From the NCBI GenBank assembly GCA_032718475.1, contig JAUCBJ010004762.1, positions 1-34,789 on the forward strand: DNA of 34,789 nucleotides, read 5' to 3'. Below are positions 20,601 to 32,600 of this stretch, in pieces. The stretch is from Nemertoderma westbladi (taxonomy: Eukaryota > Xenacoelomorpha > Nemertodermatida > Nemertodermatidae). The first letter of the stretch is position 1, and every line of letters begins with the position of its first letter. Position numbers and translations under genes: made by a program. Under the pieces are notes generated by a model. The model ran no database searches. It was not told the origin of the DNA and saw nothing but the letters and a program-made list of their open reading frames with translations.

Positions 20601-23600
20601 TCCGGCCGGATTTTGAGAAAAAATTCCGGTTCCGGCTCCGGTCGGATTTCAATTTTTGGCCGGATGTCCATTTCAACGAATTGTTAACAAAATTTACAAT
20701 TAATATAAATTTTCAAAAAGACATCAAATTAAATATTCTTTCAAATTCACACAAACTTAAATATAAGCAAATACAATGGAATAAAATACAATTTTTTTGC
20801 TAGTTTGTATCATCCATTATTCATATTATGAATTATGATAAAGTCTACAGCAGAGCTATAATTTTATGACGATCTACAATCGACATGCTGAGCTGACTGA
20901 CTACTTTTTTACCAAGAATATTTGTATTTGGTTGGGCTCAGCCTCACTAACACATAATTAATTAGTACATGTATGCCCAGACCGTATACTAATTATAACT
21001 AGCCAATAATTATTATATATTGTCCCACCTCGCAAGCGTTGATGTTAGGTCTAGGTATTGTTATAAATTAAGTAAGTTTACCACCGTGAATGACAAGTTT
21101 ATATATTCGACGGGCAATTTAGAAACTCTAGTAAATACAATTTAACTCAAAGAGTATAAAAAATCTACAGAGATTATTACTTCTTTTTAATTTTCAATTT
21201 GCACTTTATTTAATTTCATTTTCATATTTACATTTTAAACATCAAATCATTTTAGCAAATATCAAATCGGTCGGATTTTTGTTTACAAATCCGGCTCCGG
21301 TTCCGGCCTGGCCGGTTTGAAAAAGGTCAATCCGGCACATCCCTATTATATATATTAATTTTAATTACTCATTCCATTATGTATTTAGGTTGGGTATTAC
21401 CTGAGATGCCGGCCATAATATCGGATATTCTTATCAGCATGGACGACAAATATCTGTATATCAGCGCCTGGCTTCATGGGGATCTGTTCCAATACGATAT
21501 AACGGATCCGTTTAACCCCCAACTAGCTGGAATTGTGAGTTACAAACAGCATCACTAATTAATTCACAATTATCGATAGTTTAATTTCATTTTAAACTGG
21601 TAGTATGGGAAAACAATCAATTAATCATGGCTAATTATTAAATTATTAATTATATTTATATTTTATTAAAATAATTTTCAGAAAATACACGTCGATATAA
21701 TTAAGTAACAATTGGGGTAAATGGAACGCTGATTAAAAAAATGGCACACATTAATTATTATAAAATCAAATAAATAAAAAAATAATAGTTGATCTGAATA
21801 AAATAGCAAATAACTACTAAAGCAAACAAACTAGGAAAAATATCGTCAAAAAAACTCAGTTGCTACTCACACAGTGAGTACCATAGAGGGTTAGTTGTTG
21901 CTACTCAGTTCTCACGCAATGGGTACCATATAGGGTGTTTTGCTACTCACTCAATGAGTACCATAGAGGATGTTTTGCTACTCACACAATGAGTACCATA
22001 GATAATGTTTTGCTACTCACACAATGAGTACCATAGAGGGTGTTTTGCTACTCACACAATGAGTACCATAGAGGGTGTTTTGCTACTCACACACTGAGTA
22101 CCATAGAGGATGTTTTGCTACTCACACACTGAGTACCATAGAGGGTGTTTTGCTACTCACACAATGAGTACCATAGAGGATGTTTTGCTACTCACACAAT
22201 GAGTACCATAGAGGATGTTTTGCTACTCACACAATGAGTACCATAGATAATGTTTTGCTACTCACACAATGAGTACCATAGAGGATGTTTTGCTACTCAC
22301 ACAATGAGTACAATAGATAATGTTTTGCTACTCACACAATGAGTACCATAGAGGGTGTTTTGCTACTCACACAATGAGTACCATAGAGGATGTTTTGCTA
22401 CTCACACACTGAGTACCATAGAGGGTGTTTTGCTACTCACACAATGAGTACCATAGAGGATGTTTTGCTACTCACACACTGAGTACCATAGAGGATGTTT
22501 TGCTACTCACACAATGAGTACCATAGAGGATGTTTTGCTACTCACACACTGAGTACCATAGAGGATGGTTTGCTACTCACACACTGAGTACCATAGAGGA
22601 TGGTTTGCTACTCACACAATGAGTACCATAGAGGATGTTTTGCTACTCACACAATGAGTACCATAGAGGATGTTTTGCTACTCACACAATGAGTACCATA
22701 GAGGATGTTATGCTACTCACACAATGAGTACCATAGAGGATGTTTTGCTACTCACACAATGAGTACCATAGAGGATGTTTTGCTACTCACACAATGAGTA
22801 CCATAGAGGGTGTTTTGCTACTCACACAATGAGTACCATAGAGGATGTTTTGCTACTCACACACTGAGTACCATAGAGGATGTTTTGCTACTCACACAAT
22901 GAGTACCATAGATAATGTTTTGCTACTCACACAATGAGTACCATAGAGGGTGTTTTGCTACTCACACAATGAGTAACATAGAGGATGTTTTGCTACTCAC
23001 ACAATGAGTACCATAAAGGATGTTTTGCTACTCACACAATGAGTACCATTATAGAGGGGATTATAGTCTCCATTATAATCTGTATACGAACTATCAAATT
23101 GTCTTTAAAAGCAATCTGGTGTCAACTTTAAGAGAATTCAGATTAGAAACAAATAGAGGCCACTAATTTATTGATAAATATAAAAGCAAAACCCGTCTAA
23201 ATTAATACCAGGGTTGTTCTCACAAAAAGTGGTCAAAGTTTATTGAAATTTGTTTATTATTTCATATTACAGTATCATCATTTTTTATCATCATATCATA
23301 TCAAATTTGTTTTGTCAAAACTATATAAATATATAATTCGAGAGCTCTCGGTGGAGGCGATTTCGAATATATACCAGGGGCCGTTTCTTTTAAACTCGTA
23401 AGGTTTAAAAACTCGTAAGGTTTAAAAACTAATGTCCACAATGTAACCTTTTGTCCCTGGTGTAACGCTACTTGTTAGCCATTCAAAAGCCTCGATTTTG
23501 ATTTTACAAAACGCAAAACGAACGTCAAGGAGGAGGAAGGTAAGAGGCAATATTTCATAATTAAGATTTGTAGAATAAATATGGAGGGGGGGGGGGGCGT

Positions 23601-26600
23601 GTCACTGACATGGTGTCACAGGCACGGAACATGGTGTAGACAAGACAGATAGCACAGACACTATTTATACTGCATACTGAAATACAGAACCCTTGGACTT
23701 TTGTTAGTTTGACCCTGACTGCCTGATTTGTGAAAAGAAACGCCACTGTTAGTGATTTTCAGGAAGAACTGCGTTACATGGTGGACATGTATCAACTGTA
23801 ACGCTGTTTTTGAAACCAAATTGAAATCAAATATATGTGATTCGATAGATCTGCGATTGGTCTTTCATATGAGCCCTCAATGGTGTCGATAGGATTACTA
23901 ACGCAAACGTTATCGCTATTCAAAGTAGCGTTACATTGAGGACATTCCTAATGACGGTATTTTTTGTAGATTTACGTTTTCGCACAATGCTCGAGTTCTA
24001 AAGAACGAATTCGTATAATTCTTTTACCTGCTGATAGCTAAATAAATCGCCATTTAGAAATATCTCACTTGGAGATGTTGTGAATAAATATAAAAAAACC
24101 ATGTCATGGAAACGAGCGTTACATGGTGGATAAAATCCTAGTGACGGCGTAACTAAGTTAGTAAATTACAAATGTGAGTAAAAACTTTGGTTGAAAACCA
24201 CCAATATTATGTAAAAGTAAATATGTAATGTGGGATGTTGTGGAACCTCTGCTTTCATTCCTTTAGCTCAGAAGACATAATAATTAAAAACAATTCAGTG
24301 TGAAATTTAAAAAACATGCATTTTCGACATTTTTTCGTAACTCTCTTAAGTTCTGAATGGAATCTGTATAAAATTTGCTGAAATGTGAGGAGATTTCCGC
24401 TCTTCGGATTGGTATAATAGGTTCAAGGGGTTAAATCTGTGTCGTTTGGAAATATAACGGCCATTTTGACAAAAAAGGTTTGACCACTTTTTGTGAGAAC
24501 GACCCACCAGGTGGAGCCGAGATAGTAGCATAATGTAATAAATGGGGGTGGGGTGTTCCAGAAACTAAAGCCCCATTGTCGGTGTTGGAGGGGATTTACA
24601 ATTAGTTTTAGATATTAATTAAAAAATATAATTAAGGGGCGGTTCTGCAATGAACAAGGCGAATGTTAAGACTTCAGGCTAAACTATGTCGGGCAATAAA
24701 GCTGCGATGGATGATAATTCAGATAGTGAGCAGGAAAATATCGAGTTTAGTTGGTGTCGTCGCCGGTTCGCGCGAGATGGGACCGTAACGCGTCGGGTAT
24801 GTGGGCCTGCGATCGGTCGATTCGGGCGAACAACAGATCCGGCGCCTCTATCTCGCCGCTCTGTAGCCGAGTCATCGTGCGCAGCAGGTCGTAGCAGACG
24901 CCGTCAGGGACCACCGAGTCGCGCTGGTACTCGGGGTGGGAGGTCACGAAGCTACGGATCCAACCCGCCGTGGTCCTCAGCTTACCCGAGGCCCGGTGGC
25001 CAATCAGCTTCAAGTACTGGCCGATCGTGCAGCGCGTGTCCACGTCCATGTCGGGGTGGCTTTCCACGTAGGAATAAACTAGAGGAATGAGACCGATGAA
25101 ACCTGTGGGGGATCCGTTAACAATCTCGTCGAGAGTCATCGGTCGGGTGGAGCCGATGGGGGGAGTGTCGGAGGTGGTTCCGATTTGGTTGTCGTTGACG
25201 GTTTGATTTCCGGTTAGGTTGTCGTTTCCGGTTAGATTTCCCGTCTGATTCACGTTTCCGGCCACTGAATCGTCCGCAATTCCTCCGGTTCTCCCTGAGG
25301 GCGGCAGCCCGGCGCTACAAGAATTACTCCTCGGAATAACCCGGGTACGAAAGTGAAAGCGACTGCGGCCCACCGCGTCCCGCTTCTGGCACTCCTGCAT
25401 GTTGGCGTCGACCTGCGAGATGGGCATGAGGAAGTCGAGGTTGAGCGTGAGGATGACGCGGGTGAGGAGGACTACGAAGACGACGTAGGCCGCGTTCTCG
25501 AAGTCGGTTAGCTGCAGCTCGAGGGGGCGGAATTCCACGCGCCAACCTATAGGGGAGCCGGCCGGCGGCGGTTTGAACCGCATCGTCTGCCAGTTGGTCG
25601 ACTGGATGTTCTCGAAGTGGTCCGTATCTTTCGCGTCGTCCAGCTCGAGTTTCTCCCGGTAGACGACCATGGGGTCCCGGATGAACAGATGGGCGACGTG
25701 GCGGGCGATCTGGGGCGCCACGCCCGCCGACACCAGACGCTCGTAGTAGCCGCGGTCCATCACCACCGGGATGTCGTTGTAGGGCTCGCCCTCCGCCGAT
25801 AAGTAGCAGTCTATGGAATCGTAGCGACTCTTCGGGATAACGAACTTATCGGTAGTCAGGGGCTCCAAACCGAGTTCCTACAGAATACATTTATTGGGAA
25901 ATATTATAATATAACACCAGTTATTGGTGAACGTGATAAAGAATCCTCTCTCTTGGGTGTTACCTGCAGGAATGGTGCCTCTTTAACTCCCACGGTGTCA
26001 GCCACATTCCCATAATGGACGGTACTATAATTGGAATTGCCCTATTTATTTATCGCACATTGAAATTGAAGTTTATAAATTGTTTTAATCATCGCAAAAA
26101 AAAGACTTTATTAAGGTAATAAAATATGTTGTATATTATTAGTATTATATTAACACAAAATATGAGCAGATAGATAATAAATGAGACCAAGAAACTGCAT
26201 GCAACTGACCTGTGGGGTGCGGCAGTCTACGGCTGCCGATATGACATTCCAACGGCAGTCGCAGTCCGACAGGAAACCTTTCCAGACCGGGGAGGCCGCT
26301 GTGAGGGCCAGTAGGATGGGGCACAGGGGGGCCAGTTGGTCGTAGAGCAACACGGCTTCCTGCAGACTGGAGGCCTGGAAGGTGACCTGGGCGCAGCTGC
26401 TGCCCATTCCGAAGCCCATGGCGTCCATGTAGATGTGGTCGGGTCGGGTCAGTGGGTCGTCCGGGGCCAGTCCGGGGTCCAGGAACGGGTCGGGGGTCCG
26501 GACATCTCGGAATATCGGCACCTGGATCCGGATCTTGGAGCCGCGGCGCTCCCGTATGTTCTTGGTGAGGGTTCGGAATCGCGGATGGCCTTGGCAGATC

Positions 26601-29600
26601 GCCTCGTCCGGGAAGAACAGCGAGTGGGATGCCGAGTTCAGGGGGTCTGCTTGGTAGGAGGGGAAGGTGAATGAAGGACAACCGAGTCGAGGGAAGGTCG
26701 TGAGAAGGACAAACGCCTCGGTGTCGGAGTTTAATAGTTTATTTACCTAATAAATGATTTATTAATAATATTATAATTACAGGGCTGCTGCAACTAATCC
26801 AACATACACTCTTTTCTTTTTATTTGATAAGATAAATAAATAACAAGAGACTCGAATTAGTTAAAATATTAGGGACGGCAGCATGGCTCAGATTCTACCA
26901 TTTTAAAAAATCACTTTTTTACCATTATAAAAAAAATAATCATTGATCAAAATTGTTTAATAATATCAAAGAACATTGCTTATATAAAATACAATAAATT
27001 TTTACCGGTACTACATAATGTAATTAGAATTAATCATTAATTCCCCCATCGTCATCCACCTCTGCCCTTTCCCTGTCGCTAAAATAGGTAAATATTCTCA
27101 CCAGATGTTGATCATTAAACACATAAAAAAAACAGTGCCGGATTAACCTTAAGGCATATAAGGCACGTGCCTTAGGGCCAGAAGAAAATACGGGCCAATT
27201 TTCTCAGCGAGTCATTCCTGTGAAAAAATATTATTTTTATCTGAAAAGTCCACATTTTTTCTAACTAAAATTTCTAGAAAATAGAACAAAAGTGCATTGT
27301 ATCACTAGATTTGTGGTAGAAATTGCAAAATTGTAGCTCAATCGAGCGACAGCTGCTTGTTTTATTAGTTCAAGACCTGATGGCAGGGAAATAATAAAAC
27401 ATGGGCAGTGAAACATTAAAGTGCTAATTATGAACAATGGAGAATTTAATTTTATTTATTTGTGGGGAATTATTTGTAGTTATGTACTTAAATTTTCTAG
27501 AACAACCAAATAATGACGTGGTGACATACTGGAAACACTGTACATAGTAAGTGGATGGAGATATGGTAGTGCGAAATTAATATTTTCACTGGAAACGAGT
27601 TATATAAATATAGGCCCTAATAGATAAAAAAAATGATAAATTAGTTGTAGATAAAATAGTTGTTGATAAAAAAAACGTGTCAGAAATAACTTCTTGTCAC
27701 TAATTTAATTTAACCGAAATTCAGATGTTCTGCCCTCGGGTATTGCATTTTGCATTCGATGGCATTTTAGGTGCAATTCCTGCAAAACCTAAAACACTCG
27801 GACAGCATAATTGAATTTGGGTAAATTAAAATTAGTGATAAAAAGTGCTTATTTCCGAGACTGTTCTCTTATCGAAGAACATTACTTTCTCAGCAAGTCC
27901 AAATATAGATTAGAAATATTATATCTTTGCACTAAGCCCACACTTTTGTTGTGTTATATTTCTCAGCAAGTCCAGTAAAGATAAGTACCCTGCGTAACCT
28001 ACCCTACAGCATATAAATAATACATTCCCACGATACAATCAAAATTGCTAAATACCTACAGGGACCATTCAGCTTTAAGGGGGCTAACTATAACCCCTAC
28101 AGAAATGAAATTTTCGAAAATTTACACAATTTTTTGCAGTTTGAAAGAACGGCTTTCATAAAACGTATATCGGTTTTCAACATTGAATTATTTTTTGACC
28201 TCAAAACTGCTCTTTTCAACAACATAATATATTGCTGATATTTATGCCTCTCTGTATAAAACAACCTTTTTATCAGTTTGTCGATTTTGACTTTTTTCAT
28301 CACTAAATTCCCTACTACTTTTTTATTTTTTACTCAATTTCCATTAAACATATACAAAATGTTTAGCATCTTTAGGGCTACAATCGTGAATATTGGTTTG
28401 TAAAACATGGCCATTTGGATCTTCTAGAACCGATTTTGTAACTGCTACACTTTGTCTATACAAAATAGTACTTAGTACTTATTTACACGCAGTCATCCAA
28501 CGAAAATACTTTATAATTCTTTCGCAACATTTTCACAATTTCAGTTGCTTTTAGCAGCTGTTTCTTTTGAAAGGGTTTGCGGAAAAATATCAATTTTCGG
28601 GCCATTTTTGGAAATTATTACAATGTGCCTTAGGGCCATCAGAGGCTTAATCCGGCACTGAAAAAAAAGCAACACTACAGTAGTAGCATACCGATCCGAT
28701 ATACTGATATATACTACTACTGTTCTATCATACGTAAACTTAAACCTGCCATGCTGCCTGACAGCCTGATCTACACCTAAACACTTCTACCCTCTCACTT
28801 CTATGCACTCCCACGCTTATCCTGTTCTGTTATCCACTTGTCTGCTTATCGTTTATCAATTAGGCTGTTAGGTAGGCTATGGCACGCCAGGCACGGCACA
28901 GCGTGTAGGGGTAGGGCGAGAAGGTCACCGAGCTAGATCATATACAGATATAAGCCTACTGTCAGACTGTTCTTACATGGCCTTGGCCTACCCACCTCGT
29001 TCCTTCGGATACCCATGTTCTTTTCCACGACGTTAAAGTGCGCCAATAACCCGCCGTACGGCCTCCCAGGGGTTCCCTCCACCATGTACTCCCCGTACTC
29101 ACAAACCCAATGACTGTAGTACGGGTCCTCCTGTGATGGAACTTCGCTCGCTTTCAGCAGCTCCAACAGTTCGACTCCGCGCAGTAACAGCTGGACTCGT
29201 CGGTTCGCGTGATCGAATCGCACCAACATCCCCTCGATCTCGTCGCCCCACTTTAGGGAATCGCCCCTCCGGTGTTTCAGTCGGTTCCACGAGTTTATGA
29301 ATTGCTCGATGCCGTGGACTCGGATGTACTCGGCATACGGTTTAGTTTCCGACCAATTGAGAGCGTGTCCTTCACTCAGTAAACCCATATTGAGATAAGC
29401 CTACCTGCCTACTGCTGTACTGCAGTTACTACTGACCGGACTGTACTACAACACCAGAATACTGCAATACCCAATACAGCAATACAGGCACTATACTGCT
29501 ATACTGTACTAACAGTGAAAGTATGCCTGTATGCAGTATGCTGGGTGATATAGTGGAATGTACCGGTACCTCATGGTGCCTGGCAGCTGCTGTGCTGAGC

Positions 29601-32600
29601 TGGTATTGGTATGGTATTGATTTAATGATGCTCAAAGTATAACAATAAAATAACACAATTAAATAACACAATTAAATAACACAAACATAGATGACATTAG
29701 TTACTGAGATACATACAGGCATGACATAGATTTGCAATATTAATTTGGCGCTATAAAAACAGTATTATTACAAAGTTATTATTAAGATACATTGCGCACC
29801 AGGGATAGCCTCTTAAGGCGAACCTTGTTTCCGAGAGGATCCGGTTTGTTCTAAAGATAAAATTACAGTATTTACAGTTTACGTTTACATAAATAGACTA
29901 TAAAATATGTATTTACATGCATAAAATACGGTAATAAAAATTTTGGTGCTTGAAAATATTAAAAATCAGATGCGATAAATATGTTCGAGCCGTTCGCAGT
30001 CCAATTTAAAAAATATAATTCTTGAATAAAATAATAATTAAACCGTGAAGTTATAAAAGTATGAAATAAAACAAAAAGTGTGTGACTATTTACATTTCTT
30101 GCATAAAGTAATAAAAAATTTAGGGCCACGGACAAAAATATTATAAAACTGATTCAGTAATGTAGGATATCATTCTTTAAATATTCGTGAATGAGGTGCT
30201 TTGATATAAATTTAAAAAATAGTTTATTTTGGTAAGTAAAATTGTGTGTGAATGTTATAGTTTTAAAAATAGATCTTAAGATAACTAAAAAAAAGCAGGG
30301 CGAGATGTTAATCAAATGAGCACAGGTAATGTGATTTTACTGCGTGTTTGAAGGCATCCACAGATACTGACTCGGTTACATTGCGTTGCGCGGTAGGCTA
30401 TCCCAGAACGCCGGCCCCTTATAGTCAAAGGAAAGTTGACCAAAGGCTGTGTTTCTGTGCGGGATGACCGCTTTCGATTCGGGGGGCGTGCGTGGCACGT
30501 GTAAACCATTTCTCGTATGTTAGCTCGGGGTGATGTTATGGTGAGTTTTGTACATTATGGTTGCCTGACGGGTAACCAGTTAATTGCACGGAAATGAGAA
30601 TTGTCGATGTGGGTGCGGCTGTCCAATCCTAGACAATACCGGATACATTTCCGTTGTGCCTCCTGTTTGTTTCTCCACTAATGGAGTGGAACCACACTGC
30701 TGACGCATATTCCATTAGCGGTAGTGTATTGTACAGTACGAATTTAATTATCCATTCACCTGGACCCACATTGGGACATTTGGTTCCAAGTGTATCTACT
30801 CAGAAAATCGTCTTCCTAGAGAGAGTATTTTTACATTAGCCCTATGGGACAGCGGCTAGGCCAGCAACTAGGCCTACTGTTATGAAATGTCAATCATTCA
30901 ATGTGAAGAGCTCTGATATGTGTGGTGGATGGGCTGTGCGTCTAAAAGGGCGCTTTCTGGCTGGTTCTGCTAACTGCTAACAGTTATATGTGCTCTGATG
31001 CTACTCTAGGCTTCCTTCCACCTGTGCCTTTATAATGTATAATGTTTTACATGGTTTCCTAATAAACCATAATTCATGTAATTGGCGCGGTTGAGGTTAT
31101 AAACAAAAAATGTATTAGTTATCATAAGTTATTACTGTAGTAAACAAGATGTGTATTTACTTTCATATAATATCATGAACTCTATTAAAATTACATAATT
31201 AGTTCACACTTTAAAATTAAACTATAAAAGCGGAGACATTAAAAGCGAATAAAATAAATAAATAAAATTAAAAATTAATTAAAAACTCAGAATTACTATT
31301 CTTTATTGCATACAATAAATTTCATTACGATTTGTAATATAGAAATAATAGCGATCTTGTTTCTATTGCCGGTATGTTACAGATTATTAATTTGTTTAAG
31401 AAATAATATACTTTTTCTCACTTCTATGCTGTATTTATTATATTTATTTAAGTTACTGTATAGGGCATCGCCACGTGAAATTTAACCGTGAGTTACCCTT
31501 CTTTATTATTGTCGCAACCATTCATTCGCCGTTTAGAGTTTTATCCAGTTTGCAACCGAGGTAGTTGACAGAGTCCCTGTTCGCTATTGGTTTCCCGTTG
31601 CATGTAACGCTTACTGTAGTGGTTCATTTAGTGCTAATCGTTGAGCTGTTCCGAATAGGATGCATTCGCTTTTACCTAAGTGGAGAGTTAGGCGGTTGTC
31701 GATGAGCCACGCATGAGTGCATTCGAGATTCCGAGTTAGTGTTTCCGATATGCTCTTTGAGTCTGAACCAGCGGCTAAGTGCGATGTCATCTGCGAATAT
31801 CGGGGTGGGGCAATCTACGGCTTGATCAGAGTCATTAGTTTGCGAGAGAAAAAGTAGGATCGCTAAGAGAGTTCCTTGTGGTAGACCATCATCCAGTGCT
31901 CGTTGATCTGATTCGACACCCTGGATGCTTACGACTTGAGATCTACTGTATTTGATAGGTAGGATTCTATCGCTTTGTTATCGAAACCCATGTACAGTAT
32001 TTCAGTTTAGTTTCATTAGTAGTGTGCTGCGATTCACCGTATCATAAGCTTTCTTGAGGTCTATTAACACCATCCCAGTTAACTGGCCACCATCTGCTGC
32101 TGATCGGATGACAGTGTCTACTGTATAAATATCAGGCATGTTTCAGTTGAATTGCCTTTACGAAAGCCACTTTGAAGGGCAAATATAATTGAGTTTGATA
32201 TCAGGTAATGGTACATTTGATCGTAGATCACTTTTTCTAAAATCTGTGAGTATCGGTAGTAGTGCCACAGCTCTGAAGTTTTCGCGTTTTTTGAGTTTGT
32301 GTGCTTCTCTTTTAGATTGGTGTCACTTTGGCTAATTTATCGATGAAGGCAATTTACATGTTCTAATGGAGATATTTATAATGTGTGTTATTTCTTTTGT
32401 CAGACCAGTGTAGCCATCCTTGTATATTTTTGCTGGTATACCATCATTGCCGGGACTTTTATCAGGATTCAGGTCGCATTCGCATAGGATATGGGTAGAT
32501 CTATAAAAATCGAACGGATAAAGTGGTAGGCATTCTGTATTCACCCGCGGTACCATAGTGTATTTTTTTTTTTTTTATGATAAAAATGAAATGAAATATT

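Noticed and set aside
21860-23056. CRISPR-like regularly repeated array
   Set aside because: Units are contiguous 35-mers without unique spacers, and the context is a eukaryotic intron.
24686-25090. Arg/Ser-rich plus-strand protein
   Set aside because: It is the antisense of the GC-rich GCLC exon 3.
26145-26681. Pro-rich 178-residue minus-strand frame
   Set aside because: Wrong phase of GCLC exon 2; another phase gives the conserved family sequence with good splice sites.
29389-29610. Antioxidant response element upstream of GCLC
   Set aside because: TGACCGGAC and TGCTGAGC come close but do not fit TGACnnnGC; no full match found by eye.
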